Origin: Microbulbifer guangxiensis | GTDB lineage: Bacteria; Pseudomonadota; Gammaproteobacteria; Pseudomonadales; Cellvibrionaceae | Assembly: GCF_021729075.1 (NCBI RefSeq) | Contig: NZ_JAJSAQ010000002.1 | Span: 62,001-126,000, forward strand | DNA length: 64,000 nt | Reading direction: 5' to 3' | Shown here: positions 9,498-19,024 of the stretch, in pieces | How the letters are laid out: each line of letters starts with the position of its first letter | Position numbering within the stretch: the stretch's first letter is position 1 | Translations under genes and position numbers: made by a program | Notes under the pieces: model-generated | Told to the model about the DNA's origin: nothing | Seen by the model: the letters and a program-made list of their open reading frames with translations, nothing else | Database searches by the model: none

Positions 9498-12400
9498 TCA
9501 GGATTCCAGGGTCCGCTCTATGTCGGTCGTTCCTGTTCCGCGCCCACGCTTCGCCCATTCGCGCACACGCTGCACCAGGGCGAAGTAGACGGGCACGAGG
9601 AAGGTGGAAAAGATACTGGCAGCCAGCATACCGCCCAACACCACCAGACCCAGGGAAACCCGACTGGCGGCACCGGCTCCGGTAGCGATGACCAGGGGGA
9701 AAATGCCGAGGACAAAGGAGAGTGCCGTCATCAGCACCGCGCGCAAACGCAGGCGGGTCGCTTCAAGGGCCGAATCCCTGATCGACAACCCCTTTTCCTG
9801 CCGTTGCACCACGGCAAATTCAGTCATCAGGATCGCGGTCTTGGCAGACATCGCGATGAGCAGCACCACCCCGATCTGCGTGTAGAGGTTATTTTCCCGG
9901 CCCATGATCCAAACGGCAAACATGCCACCGGCGATGGCAATGGGAACAGCCAGTAGTACGGCAATCGGTATTGCCCAGCTCTCGTACTGCGCCACCAGAA
10001 ACAGGTAGGCGAATATCAGGGCGAGCGTGAACAGGATCGGTGCCATATTTCCGGCCTCGATTTCCTCGAGGCTCGAGCCGGTCCACTCGAAGCTGTAGCC
10101 TTGGGGCATCTGCCCCGCGACCTCTTCCATCGCTTTCATTGCGTCGCCACTGGAATATCCCGGGGCCTGGCTACCGTTGATGATGATACTGTTGTAGAGG
10201 TTGTAGCGGTTGATGCTGAGCGGCCCCACCATGGGCTCGAATTCTGCCAACGCATTCATGGGGACCAGGTCACCGGCGCGATTGCGGGCAAAAAAACCAC
10301 TTAACACCGTCTCATCACTGCGAAACTGTGCATCCGCCTGTACCAGTACACGGAATACCTTGCCAAACCGGTTGAAATCATTCACATAAATACCGCCGAG
10401 ATAGGCCTGCAGTGTGGTGTACACATTCTCCAGCGGCAGATCGAGGGTATGAGTGCGGTCCTTGTCGATGATCAGCCGCAGCTGGGGTGTCGCCGACTGA
10501 TAGGTAGTGTAGGCAGAGCCAATTTCCGGCCGCTGGTTAGCCGATGCAAGTAATTCCTTCATGACCTCAGCCAACTCTGTAATGCTGCCGCCCTGAAGGT
10601 CCTCGAGCACAAAGGAAAACCCACCGACCGCGCCCAGCCCGGGTAATGCCGGCACTGGAAATGCCCCTACAGACGCCGAGGTAATGCCACCCATCAGCTG
10701 TTGAACACGATTCATGATCGCGAACTGGAACAACTCTGGATCGGTGCGCTCCTCCCAGGGATGCAGCATTACAATCATCATGGCCGCGTTCGAGGCGAGT
10801 GTGTTGGACAGCAGGTTGTAGCCGGGCACCGCGATCACATGGGCCACGCCTTCCTGCTCCAGCACCGTCTCGGTGATCTGTTGCACCACCGGCTCGGTGC
10901 GCTCGATCGAGGCGGCATCGGGCAACTGCACGTGCATCATGAAAAAACCCTTGTCCTCATCCGGGACAAACCCGGTGGGAACGGCCGAGAACAGGTACCA
11001 GCACAGAGCAACCACACCAGCGACCGTTGCCAACCCAAGCAGAGGTATGCCGACAAAGAACCCCACTATGCCCGTATAGATCCGGGACAACACTTCCAGT
11101 ATCCGGTTAAAAAAACCGAAAATACCACCGGTCTTTTGCCCCTCCCCACTGGTGCCCTCCTGTTTCCTGAGCAAGAGTGAGCAGAGCGCAGGGCTGAGCG
11201 TCAGGGCATTGATACTGGAAATCAGTACAGACACCGCAATGGTAATGGCAAACTGCTGGTACATCTTGCCGGTCAGGCCCGGCATTAGCATCACGGGAAC
11301 GAAAACCGCGAGCAGCACTGCGGTAGTGGCGATCACGGGACCCGTGACCTCTTTCATGGACTGAAGGGCTGCCTCTCTGGGCTTCATGCCCTCCTGCAAC
11401 AACCGCTGGGTATTTTCAACCACGATGACGGCATCATCGACGACAATACCGATGGCCAGGATCAGCGCAAACAGTGTCACGGTGTTGATCGTCATCCCGA
11501 TCGCAAACATCACGGCAAAAGTGCCGATCAGGGAGACCGGGATGGCGACGGCGGGAATCAGGGTGGCGCGCCAGTCCTGCAGAAACACAAATACCACAAT
11601 GATCACCAGCACCAGGGCAATTAGCAGTGTCTCCACCACTTCCTCGATGGAAGCCTCAACAAATTTTGTGGTGTCGTAAATGATTTCCGCCCGCAGCCCC
11701 TCGGGAAATCGCTGGCGCAGCTCCTCAAGACGCGCATGAACATCTTCAGAGACGTTGACGGCGTTGGCATCCGGCAGCTGGAAGATACCCATGACGGTAG
11801 AGGGCTTGCCATCCAGCAGGCCGAAAGCGCCGTAATAGCGGCTGCCCAGTTCCACTCGTGCCACATCGCCGAGACGCAGGATGCTGCCATCGACGCGCGA
11901 GCGGATACTGATCTTGGCAAACTCTTCCTCCTTGGCCAATCGTCCTTGCACGATGACGGCATATTCAAACTTCTGGTCTTCTTTCGCCGGGGCCGCCCCG
12001 ATCTTGCCCGCGGCTACCTGGACATTCTGCGCCCGGATCGCCTGGATGACATCCTGCGCGGTCACATTCAGGGCGGCCATTCGGTCGGGATTCAACCAGA
12101 TCCGCATGGCGTAGTCCTGGGCTCCGAGGATATTTACCTCGCTGACGCCGTTGATACGCGCCAGTTCATCCTTGATAAAGATTTCGCCATAGTTGGCCAG
12201 GAAAAGTGGATCCAGCGCCTCGCTGGCCCCCTCTTCGGCATAGATATTGACGATCAACAGCATGTCGGTGGACTTCTTCCGCACCTTGACGCCATTGCGC
12301 TTCACTTCCTCCGGCAGTTGCGGCAGCGCTTCCTGCACACGGTTCTGCACATTCACCTGCGCAATATCACCGTCGTAGCCGCTCTCAAATACGACCCGCA

Positions 12401-12671
12401 GCGCATAGGCGCCGTCGTTGCTGCTGACGGAAGACATGTATTTCATGCCCTCGACACCGTTCACCGCGGACTCCAATGGAACGGCCACACTGTCGCGCAT
12501 CACTTCAGCGCTAGCGCCGGGGTAAACTGTCTGCACCTGTACCGTGGGCGGGGTGATATCGGGAAACTGGGCCACAGGCAGAAGTGGCAGGGTCAGCAAC
12601 CCTGCCAGGGTAATCAGAATCGAAATGACGAATGCGAATCGGGGGCGCCGGATGCTGAATGCACTGATCAT
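9498..12671 (-). CDS. RND multidrug efflux pump, HAE1 (AcrB/MexB-like) family
   Basis: The 1057-residue protein has the full RND plan: a first helix directly after MISAFSIRRPRFAF, a large periplasmic loop, a central membrane block, a second periplasmic loop and a C-terminal membrane block. Motifs include QFPDITPPTV near residue 36, the proton-relay segment GIVVDDAVIVVEN near residue 410 with its paired aspartates, and LQDWRATLIP. It is a proton-driven exporter of hydrophobic compounds, acting as a trimer in the inner membrane. The adaptor gene ends 36 bases upstream on the same strand, so the two form an operon. No outer-membrane channel or local regulator is present. Confidence 0.92.
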   Translation of the reverse strand: MISAFSIRRPRFAFVISILITLAGLLTLPLLPVAQFPDITPPTVQVQTVYPGASAEVMRDSVAVPLESAVNGVEGMKYMSSVSSNDGAYALRVVFESGYDGDIAQVNVQNRVQEALPQLPEEVKRNGVKVRKKSTDMLLIVNIYAEEGASEALDPLFLANYGEIFIKDELARINGVSEVNILGAQDYAMRIWLNPDRMAALNVTAQDVIQAIRAQNVQVAAGKIGAAPAKEDQKFEYAVIVQGRLAKEEEFAKISIRSRVDGSILRLGDVARVELGSRYYGAFGLLDGKPSTVMGIFQLPDANAVNVSEDVHARLEELRQRFPEGLRAEIIYDTTKFVEASIEEVVETLLIALVLVIIVVFVFLQDWRATLIPAVAIPVSLIGTFAVMFAIGMTINTVTLFALILAIGIVVDDAVIVVENTQRLLQEGMKPREAALQSMKEVTGPVIATTAVLLAVFVPVMLMPGLTGKMYQQFAITIAVSVLISSINALTLSPALCSLLLRKQEGTSGEGQKTGGIFGFFNRILEVLSRIYTGIVGFFVGIPLLGLATVAGVVALCWYLFSAVPTGFVPDEDKGFFMMHVQLPDAASIERTEPVVQQITETVLEQEGVAHVIAVPGYNLLSNTLASNAAMMIVMLHPWEERTDPELFQFAIMNRVQQLMGGITSASVGAFPVPALPGLGAVGGFSFVLEDLQGGSITELAEVMKELLASANQRPEIGSAYTTYQSATPQLRLIIDKDRTHTLDLPLENVYTTLQAYLGGIYVNDFNRFGKVFRVLVQADAQFRSDETVLSGFFARNRAGDLVPMNALAEFEPMVGPLSINRYNLYNSIIINGSQAPGYSSGDAMKAMEEVAGQMPQGYSFEWTGSSLEEIEAGNMAPILFTLALIFAYLFLVAQYESWAIPIAVLLAVPIAIAGGMFAVWIMGRENNLYTQIGVVLLIAMSAKTAILMTEFAVVQRQEKGLSIRDSALEATRLRLRAVLMTALSFVLGIFPLVIATGAGAASRVSLGLVVLGGMLAASIFSTFLVPVYFALVQRVREWAKRGRGTGTTDIERTLES

Positions 12672-12707
12672 TCATGCCCCCATGCCACAAGCCGTATGGT
12701 CGAGATC

Positions 12708-14006
12708 TTACTTCCAGCCATCATCCACTCCGGGTGGAGGCTGCGGCAATCCATCATATGGCTCCGCCTCATCCGGTTTGATGCGTCGTTCGAGGCGAGG
12801 CGGAGGGGTGCGCGTCTTCAGATCCTCGTAGGGATCCATCGAAGGCTTTTGCGGATCCACGGGCTTCCCTATCGCCACCCGCTGCAAGCCACTGACCACC
12901 ACCCGCTCACCCGCGCTCAACCCTTTTTTCACAGCCCATAGCACGCCCTCCCGCTGCCCGAGCTCGATGTAGCGCTTTTCGACCTTGTCTTCCTGGCCAA
13001 TGACATAGCAGAAGTACCCCTGCATATCCTCCTGCACCGCAACCTGCGGGATCAGGGGCTTCACCGACTCGGCCCCCCGGAACACCAATACCGTCACCCG
13101 CGCAAACTGGCCCTGCACCAGTAACTGATTTGGATTTGGGAAACTGACCCGCACGGTGACCGTGCCCGTGGAGGAATCGATGGTGTTGTCGACGAACTCG
13201 ATCACCCCGGGATGCGGGTAGTACTCGCCATCCGGTTGCTTGATGCGGATATCACGGCGGATGGGTTCCAGCCCCTGTGCGCGCCGCTCTGCCTCCTCGG
13301 AGCGAACGGAAAACAGCTCAGACTCGGGCACCTCGAAGCGCACAAAGATGGGATCCATTCGCACGATCGTCGTCAGCGGAGTCTCGATATCAGGCCCCAC
13401 CAGTGAACCCTCGGGAAACTCACTGCGACCGATGGGCCCGGACAGCGGCGCACGGATTTCGGTGTATGACAGGTCCAATTCGGCACTGCGGACGTCAGCA
13501 GCGATCGCCTGAACCCGTGACTGGGCCTGCTCGAAAGTGCCCTCCAGCTCGTCCATCTGAACCTTGCTGATGGCTCCGGTCTCAACCAGCTGCCGGCCCC
13601 GGCGATAATTCCGCTCTGCGACCTGCAGAGCCGACTGCGCCTGGGCAAAGTTGGCGCGTTGGTTTTCTACCCTGGCCATAAAAGGCTGGGGGTCGATCAC
13701 ATAGAGCAGCTCTCCCTCACGGACCTGCTGCCCCTCGACAAAGTGCCGGCTCTCGATATGGCCGGAGACCCGTGAGCGCACCTCATATTCATCCGTGGCC
13801 TCCACCTTGCCCACATACTCGTAGCGCGGCACCACCTGATGCTCGCGGATGGTCACGACCTCGACGGAGGGGGGCGAAACAGTTTTCTCAGCCTGTTCCT
13901 TATCCCCACAGGCGATAAGGCCGATCGCGAGTGAAATGAATAAAAAAAGACGTGCCACGATTACCAACCATGCCCTGTGTACTACCAACGGGCCGATGAA
14001 GAGCAT
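12708..14006 (-). CDS. RND efflux periplasmic adaptor (membrane fusion) lipoprotein
   Basis: The 432-residue product has a lipobox (GLIAC, Cys33). The first 16 residues look like an over-long N-terminus; GTG 13958 (VARLFLF) is an alternative start that gives a standard lipoprotein signal. Then come a lipoyl half-motif (VRSRVSGHIESRHFVEGQQVREG), an alpha-helical hairpin (residues 115-185), a second lipoyl half (APLSGPIGRSEF) and beta-barrel and membrane-proximal domains. It bridges the RND pump to an outer-membrane channel encoded elsewhere. The proline-rich C-terminal tail after residue 385 (TPPPRLERR, PQPPPGVDD) is longer than usual for AcrA/MexA-type adaptors. Confidence 0.9.
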   Translation of the reverse strand: MLFIGPLVVHRAWLVIVARLFLFISLAIGLIACGDKEQAEKTVSPPSVEVVTIREHQVVPRYEYVGKVEATDEYEVRSRVSGHIESRHFVEGQQVREGELLYVIDPQPFMARVENQRANFAQAQSALQVAERNYRRGRQLVETGAISKVQMDELEGTFEQAQSRVQAIAADVRSAELDLSYTEIRAPLSGPIGRSEFPEGSLVGPDIETPLTTIVRMDPIFVRFEVPESELFSVRSEEAERRAQGLEPIRRDIRIKQPDGEYYPHPGVIEFVDNTIDSSTGTVTVRVSFPNPNQLLVQGQFARVTVLVFRGAESVKPLIPQVAVQEDMQGYFCYVIGQEDKVEKRYIELGQREGVLWAVKKGLSAGERVVVSGLQRVAIGKPVDPQKPSMDPYEDLKTRTPPPRLERRIKPDEAEPYDGLPQPPPGVDDGWK

Positions 14007-14279
14007 TTTTTCATCAACCAGTTCATCACTTTCAACTATAGGACCTCAGAACCCTGTCGCTGCGCACAAAGCGGGGAAAGCAAAAACTGGCGGGATATTT
14101 CACGCAGTGATGGCTTCGCCCGAGACTGAAAGCTAGCGCACCTAAACCTGTACTCAGGTGACGCCAGCGCAGATCAGGCAGTGATCAGCGCTTACTTTCC
14201 ACCTAGGAAGCCCGCTAAGCCAGCAGGTGTAATGGGACGTCTAGACTGTTTTCAGAACCCCAAGAGTAAGTAAGTCCCT
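14007..14279. other. Divergent intergenic region between the RND adaptor and arcD
   Basis: It must hold promoters in both directions. I looked for an ANR/FNR-type TTGAT-N4-ATCAA box, expected if the deiminase genes were anaerobically induced, and found none. No clear sigma-70 pair stands out. A weak purine-rich AAGAGTAAGTAAG precedes the arcD ATG. Confidence 0.4.
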
Positions 14280-15713
14280 ATGTCAGCAGCGACGGAGCAC
14301 AACCTGACGCGCACCACCATGATGGGCATGGTTGTCGGCTCAATGGTGGGCGCCGGGATTTTTTCCTTGCCGGCTACCTTCGGTAATGCTACCGGCCCTT
14401 TCGGCGCCCTGATTGCCTGGACGATCGCCGGTACCGGCATGCTGATGCTGGCGTTTGTTTTCCAGTTTCTGGCGGTACGAAAGCCAGACCTGGAAGCCGG
14501 CATTTTTACCTACGCGAGAGAGGGATTTGGTAATTACATCGGCTTTATGGCGGCCTTTGGTTTCTGGGCTGGCAGTTGCCTGGGTAACACGACCTATTTC
14601 ATCCTCATCAAATCGACGCTCGGCGCAGCGATACCCGCTTTTGGGGAAGGCAACACCATTACCGCGGTCGCTGTATCATCCGTCATTCTGTGGTCGATCC
14701 ATTTCATGATCCTGCGCGGCATCAAGCAGGCCGCGTTTATCAACAAGATCGTCACTGTCGCCAAGATCATCCCCATTATCATCTTCATCATCATCGTGGC
14801 ATCTGCGTTCCAGAAAGACCTGTTTGCGGTCAACTTCTGGGGTGGCAGCGAATACAGCTTCAGCGATGTGATGGGCCAGGTTCGCAAGACCATGCTGGTG
14901 ACGGTGTTCGTGTTTATCGGTGTGGAGGGTGCGAGTGTCTTTTCCCGCTACGCCAAAAACCGGGCAGATGTAGGCTGGGCGACTGTAATGGGATTTCTTG
15001 GCGTTCTGTGCCTGATGATCCTCGTCACTTTGCTGCCCTACGGAGTCATGTTACGCCCCGAAATCGCTGAGCTACGCCAGCCATCCATGGCCGGTGTATT
15101 GCAGGCAGTTGTCGGCACCTGGGGGGCGGTGTTTGTCAGTGCCGGGTTGATCATCTCGGTACTCGGTGCTTACCTGGCGTGGACGCTGCTCTGTGCAGAA
15201 GCGCTGTTCACCGCCTCCAAGTACGACCTGGTACCCAAGGTCTTCGGGCACGAGAACAAAAACGGCGTCCCATCATCAGCGCTATGGCTGACCAATGCCC
15301 TGGTACAGATCTTCCTGATCCTGACCATCTTTGCCCAGTATGCTTTCGACCTGACCCTGGAAATGACCAGTTCCATGACATTGATCCCCTATCTGCTGGT
15401 GGCAGGCTATGGACTGAAGTTGGCGCTGAGCAACGAAACCTACGAGTCCGATCCCCGGCGACTGCGTCAGCGAGAGCTGGTCTTCGCGCTGATCGCAACC
15501 ATCTATGCCGTCTTCATGATTATCGCGGGCGGTCTCGAGTATGTGCTGCTGGCCTGTATTCTGTTCGCCCCCGGCACCCTTCTTTTCATCCTTGCAAGAA
15601 GGGAGCTGAAACTAACCACGTTCAGGACACCAGAGCTTTTACTGTTCGGGATGGTCATCCTCGGTGCGCTCGTCGGAATTTACGGCCTCGCCACCGGCAC
15701 CATCACTCTCTGA
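14280..15713 (+). CDS. arcD: Basic amino-acid antiporter, arginine/ornithine type (APC family)
   Basis: The 477-residue polytopic protein has about twelve or thirteen predicted helices and the APC-family opening GMVVGSMVGAGIFSLP near residues 16-31. GFGNYIGFMAAFGFWAG and VFVFIGVEGASVFSRYAK match the basic amino-acid/polyamine antiporter group that includes ArcD. The arginine deiminase gene begins 16 bases after its stop, which makes exchange of arginine for a product of the deiminase reaction likely. Because arcB and arcC are absent here, the counter-substrate could be citrulline or ornithine; that is inference. Confidence 0.85.
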   Translation: MSAATEHNLTRTTMMGMVVGSMVGAGIFSLPATFGNATGPFGALIAWTIAGTGMLMLAFVFQFLAVRKPDLEAGIFTYAREGFGNYIGFMAAFGFWAGSCLGNTTYFILIKSTLGAAIPAFGEGNTITAVAVSSVILWSIHFMILRGIKQAAFINKIVTVAKIIPIIIFIIIVASAFQKDLFAVNFWGGSEYSFSDVMGQVRKTMLVTVFVFIGVEGASVFSRYAKNRADVGWATVMGFLGVLCLMILVTLLPYGVMLRPEIAELRQPSMAGVLQAVVGTWGAVFVSAGLIISVLGAYLAWTLLCAEALFTASKYDLVPKVFGHENKNGVPSSALWLTNALVQIFLILTIFAQYAFDLTLEMTSSMTLIPYLLVAGYGLKLALSNETYESDPRRLRQRELVFALIATIYAVFMIIAGGLEYVLLACILFAPGTLLFILARRELKLTTFRTPELLLFGMVILGALVGIYGLATGTITL

Positions 15714-15728
15714 CGGAGACCTGCTCAC

Positions 15729-16997
15729 ATGGCCAAAGCCAAGCCAAACTCTCAAGCCACACTCGGTGTGCACTCGGAGGTCGGGCAGTTGCGGACCGTC
15801 ATGGTCTGCGCCCCGAGCCTCGCCCATATGCGCCTGACGCCAACCAACTGTGACGACCTCCTGTTTGACGATGTGCTCTGGGTGCAGAATGCCAAGCGAG
15901 ACCACTTCGACTTCATGACCAAGATGCGGGACTTCGATGTGGAAGTGCTGGAAATGCACAACATGCTGGAGGAAACCGTCGCCATCCCGGAAGCCAGGAA
16001 GTGGCTGCTCGACCGCAAGGTGACAGCCAACAATGTGGGCCTGAGCCTGATGGAAGATACCCGGGCCTATCTGGAGAGCCTGGAGCCGCGCAAACTGGCA
16101 GAATTCCTGATCGGCGGTGTCTCGGTCATGGACCTGCCGGATGAATATGCAAAGTCCGAATTCGTGGAACTGGCCCGGGAGGCTCACGGGGCCACTGAAT
16201 ACCTACTGCCCCCGCTGCCCAACACCCTCTACACGAGGGATACCACCTGCTGGATCTATGGTGGTGTGTCCCTGAACCCGCTCTACTGGCCGGCCAGAAA
16301 GGAAGAAACCTTCCTCACCACCGCCATCTACAAGTTTCACCCGCGCTTCACCCAGGAGAAATTCAATGTCTGGTGGGGCGACCCGGACACGAACTACGGC
16401 CTCGCCACCGTGGAAGGGGGCGACGTCATGCCGGTGGGCAATGGCGTGGTTCTGATCGGCATGAGCGAGCGCACTTCTCGGCAGGGTATTTCGCAACTGG
16501 CGACCGCCCTGTTCGAGCAAGAGGCGGCCCAGCAAGTGATCGTCGCCGCCATGCCCAAGCTCCGCTCGGCCATGCACCTGGATACGGTATTTACCTTCGC
16601 CGACCGGGACCTGGTCACGCTCTATCCGGAAATCATGAATCAGGTGCACCCGGTGGTGATGCGCCCCGGCAATGGCAAGGGCGGCCTTCATGTCACGCTG
16701 GAAAGCAAATCCTTCGTCGATGTCGTGGCCAGGGCGCTCAACCTGAGGAAGCTGCGCGTGGTGGAAACCGGTGGCGATGCCTACACGGCCGAGCGCCAGC
16801 AGTGGGATAGCGGCAACAACCTCGTGGCTGCCAAGCCCGGAGTCGTTTTCGCCTACGACCGCAACACCACCACCAACACCGCCCTGCGCAAGGAGGGGGT
16901 GGAAGTGGTCACCATCGTCGGCGCCGAGCTGGGCCGCGGCCGCGGCGGCGGCCACTGCATGACCTGCCCGATCAAGCGGGATCCCATCGACTTCTAG
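15729..16997 (+). CDS. arcA: Arginine deiminase
   Basis: The 422-residue enzyme hydrolyses arginine to citrulline and ammonia in the cytoplasm. [17 protein letters not shown] at the N-terminus, [18 protein letters not shown] around residue 165 and [22 protein letters not shown] mark the guanidino-modifying fold. The terminal [10 protein letters not shown] places the nucleophile at Cys410, equivalent to Cys406 of the Pseudomonas enzyme. Length and all landmark motifs are normal. GGAGACC a few bases before the ATG is the likely ribosome site. It follows arcD directly, but ornithine carbamoyltransferase and carbamate kinase are not in the window. Confidence 0.95.
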   Translation: MAKAKPNSQATLGVHSEVGQLRTVMVCAPSLAHMRLTPTNCDDLLFDDVLWVQNAKRDHFDFMTKMRDFDVEVLEMHNMLEETVAIPEARKWLLDRKVTANNVGLSLMEDTRAYLESLEPRKLAEFLIGGVSVMDLPDEYAKSEFVELAREAHGATEYLLPPLPNTLYTRDTTCWIYGGVSLNPLYWPARKEETFLTTAIYKFHPRFTQEKFNVWWGDPDTNYGLATVEGGDVMPVGNGVVLIGMSERTSRQGISQLATALFEQEAAQQVIVAAMPKLRSAMHLDTVFTFADRDLVTLYPEIMNQVHPVVMRPGNGKGGLHVTLESKSFVDVVARALNLRKLRVVETGGDAYTAERQQWDSGNNLVAAKPGVVFAYDRNTTTNTALRKEGVEVVTIVGAELGRGRGGGHCMTCPIKRDPIDF

Positions 16998-17020
16998 CCC
17001 GCGCGCGATGCTGTCACCCG

Positions 17021-17049
17021 CTGACGACAGCGGGTGGCGGGGGTATACT
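17021..17049 (+). promoter_or_regulatory. Candidate sigma-70 promoter of the NUDIX gene
   Basis: CTGACG at 17021-17026 and TATACT at 17044-17049 are separated by 17 bases. A start about seven bases downstream would fall on the ATG at 17056. The -35 sits in the loop side of a hairpin (cacccgctg / cagcgggtg, 17016-17037) that follows arcA. Confidence 0.4.
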
Positions 17050-17055
17050 GCCGCC

Positions 17056-17595
17056 ATGAAATTTTGTTGTCATTGCGGCAGTGCGTCCGTTTCCTTCGCC
17101 ATCCCCGAGGGGGATGACCGCCCGCGCCATCTGTGCGGCGGCTGTGGCGCCATTCACTATATCAACCCCAGGGTCATCGTCGGCTCGGTGCCCTATCTCG
17201 GCGACCAGGTGTTGCTGTGCAAACGTGCCATTGAGCCGCGCCTCGGCCTGTGGACGCTGCCCGCCGGCTTCATGGAAAACGGCGAGACCAGTGAAGAGGG
17301 AGCGCTGCGGGAATCCTGGGAGGAAGCCCGGGCCAGTATCCGCGTGGATGATCTCTATACCGTCTACGATATCCCGCACATCAACCAGGTCTACCTGATG
17401 TACCGCGGGGAGCTGACCGACACGAATTTTGGCCCGGGGCCGGAATCACTGGAGGTGGAACTGTTTCGGGAAGACGAAATTCCCTGGGACCAGATGGCCT
17501 TCCCTATCATGGAGCAGACGCTGAAACATTATTTCAGCGACCGGCGTGCCGGGCACTATCGCCTCCACCGCGGGGTGATTGCCCGCAAGCTCTAG
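17056..17595 (+). CDS. Zinc-ribbon NUDIX hydrolase (NudC-like, nucleotide-sugar/NAD type)
   Basis: From ATG 17056 the product has 179 residues. It opens with a zinc ribbon (C4-x-x-C7 and C27-x-x-C30), like NADH pyrophosphatases, followed by a NUDIX box at 71-92 (GFMENGETSEEGALRESWEEAR). The box keeps the catalytic REx2EE glutamates but has R instead of the usual glycine after them. It probably hydrolyses a nucleoside diphosphate linked to another moiety; substrate cannot be assigned. The frame is open from 17008, but those 16 extra codons overlap the candidate promoter and precede the zinc ribbon found at the start of relatives. Confidence 0.82.
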   Translation: MKFCCHCGSASVSFAIPEGDDRPRHLCGGCGAIHYINPRVIVGSVPYLGDQVLLCKRAIEPRLGLWTLPAGFMENGETSEEGALRESWEEARASIRVDDLYTVYDIPHINQVYLMYRGELTDTNFGPGPESLEVELFREDEIPWDQMAFPIMEQTLKHYFSDRRAGHYRLHRGVIARKL

Positions 17596-17601
17596 GGACG
17601 G

Positions 17602-17625
17602 AAAAAGCCCGGTGAGAAGCCGGGC
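17602..17625 (-). terminator. Rho-independent terminator of the esterase gene
   Basis: The stem gcccgg(c) / gccgggc is preceded on the plus strand by AAAAA, giving a U tract for minus-strand transcription. It sits between the convergent NUDIX and esterase genes. Confidence 0.7.
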
Positions 17626-17632
17626 AGGCCCA

Positions 17633-18571
17633 TCAATCGTCCCCGAGGCTGTGCTGCAATAGCCAGTGGTATAAATCCTGTCCCTCGTAGACGCGGCGCC
17701 AGACGTCGTGGGACATGTCCTCATGGACGGTGAAGCGCACTTCGCCCCCGAGCTCTTCCAGGCGGTTGACCCCGGCATAGAAATAGGATTTTTCCACCGT
17801 CCGGTCCCGTCCGCCGGCGAACACCCACACCGGCACCTTGCTTTCAGCGATGGGGGCCATCAGTTCCGGATGCCCCCAGCCGACCACGGGCGCCACAGCG
17901 GCAAACCTGTCCGGATGGCGGCTCGCCATGTACCAGCTGCCAAACCCACCATAACTGAGGCCTGTCAGGTAGACGCGGCGCTCATCAGCACGGTAGCGCT
18001 GTTTGACCTGCTCCAGCATGGCAAGCAAATCGCTCTCGACCATTTCCCAGCCCCGGGGAAGGCCGTGGGGGATTTCGTCCCAGCCCGATACCGGCTCGCC
18101 AATCCCCATCCGGCCGCGGGGCTGAATGGTCTTACGCGCCGGCACGCCCTCTTTCAGGCGTTCGGGGATACTGGCACGCGAGCGGTTGGCGATATAGCTG
18201 ACAGTTTTGTCCATGCCGAACATATGCAACTGGGGGACAACAATGATGAACGGCAGGTCGCGCTTCTGGATCCAGGCCTCGTAGAGCGGGCCGTGAATCA
18301 GGGTGAAATCCAGTTCATCGAGACCGTTGCCACGCTCGCCATTGCCGTGCAGGTGCAGCAGCACCGGCCATTCCTTGCGCGGCTGGTCCTCATATCCTTT
18401 CGGCAGGTACACGAAATATTCGCGAACGGTCCCGTCGACGTCACTGGTATAGGGCAGTCTCAGTAATCGCGCTTCGCTGACGGGATCTGCCAGGCTTTGG
18501 CAAGCGATAAACATCAGCGCAAGGGACAGGGTCCTCAGCGAGGACACAGCTCGGGAGAAGAAAGTACGCAA
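17633..18571 (-). CDS. Secreted alpha/beta-hydrolase (LpqC/PHB-depolymerase-like esterase)
   Basis: The likely start is TTG at 18571: AAGGAG lies at 18578-18583, six bases upstream, and translation from there gives a clean signal peptide (LRTFFSRAV...ACQSLA). The frame extends to 18661, but those 30 residues are charged and unlike a leader. The 312-residue product has YVYLP-like LPKGYEDQ, HLHGNGERG (oxyanion region), the nucleophile in GLSYGGFG (Ser206), Asp256 in GGRDRTV and His288 in MSHDVW, a complete catalytic triad. The family covers periplasmic or secreted esterases and depolymerases acting on acyl or feruloyl esters; the substrate is unknown. Confidence 0.75.
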   Translation of the reverse strand: MRTFFSRAVSSLRTLSLALMFIACQSLADPVSEARLLRLPYTSDVDGTVREYFVYLPKGYEDQPRKEWPVLLHLHGNGERGNGLDELDFTLIHGPLYEAWIQKRDLPFIIVVPQLHMFGMDKTVSYIANRSRASIPERLKEGVPARKTIQPRGRMGIGEPVSGWDEIPHGLPRGWEMVESDLLAMLEQVKQRYRADERRVYLTGLSYGGFGSWYMASRHPDRFAAVAPVVGWGHPELMAPIAESKVPVWVFAGGRDRTVEKSYFYAGVNRLEELGGEVRFTVHEDMSHDVWRRVYEGQDLYHWLLQHSLGDD

Positions 18572-18577
18572 GCCATA

Positions 18578-18583
18578 CTCCTT
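18578..18583 (-). promoter_or_regulatory. Shine-Dalgarno site that selects a TTG start
   Basis: AAGGAG on the minus strand is six bases from TTG 18571. An overlapping ATG (18576-18574) is in another frame and opens nothing long, so the TTG is favoured for the esterase. Confidence 0.6.
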
Positions 18584-18670
18584 GGTTCTTTTATCGTTTT
18601 TTTTGCGGGGCACGGCGCTGTTGCCAATGCCATGCCGCGAGCGAGCATGACACGGCAACATCAGCGCCGA

Positions 18671-18988
18671 TCAGTTACAACGATCATCCAGCTTCCAGAG
18701 GTCGAACGCCGGCTCCTCATAGGGGTGTGCTTCACGCATTGCCGCCAGTGCCCCATCCACCAGCGCGTCAGCACAAACCATCTCGACCCGGTACTCGGCC
18801 ACCTGCTCTACCTTGCCGGTCTGGCCGATAAACGGCTGGCTGCCCTCGAGGGGGCGGAACTGGCCGGTACCTGCCACTTGAAAGCAGCAACTGTCATAGT
18901 CGCCGATGCGGCCGGCACCGGCGGCGAACAATGCCTGCTTGACCTCTTCCAGATGGCTTTGCGGAATATACACACAGAGTTTGTACAC
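18671..18988 (-). CDS. YqfO / NIF3-middle-domain-like small protein
   Basis: The 105-residue product starts MYKLCVYIP and contains GAGRIGDYDSCCFQ, GTGQFRP and AHPYEEPAFDLWKL. These are the landmarks of the CutA-like insert domain of NIF3/YqfO proteins, here as a free-standing gene. Its role is not established; members have been linked loosely to metal binding and envelope metabolism. It follows the cnoX-like gene by 36 bases on the same strand and precedes the esterase, so the three may share a transcript. Confidence 0.78.
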   Translation of the reverse strand: MYKLCVYIPQSHLEEVKQALFAAGAGRIGDYDSCCFQVAGTGQFRPLEGSQPFIGQTGKVEQVAEYRVEMVCADALVDGALAAMREAHPYEEPAFDLWKLDDRCN

Positions 18989-19024
18989 GAGTGGCTCCGC
19001 TACAGTCTTTGTTTCCGGACGGTC

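Noticed and set aside
14007-14279. Search for an ANR/FNR box ahead of arcD
   Set aside because: No TTGAT-N4-ATCAA-like sequence was found, so no such site is claimed.
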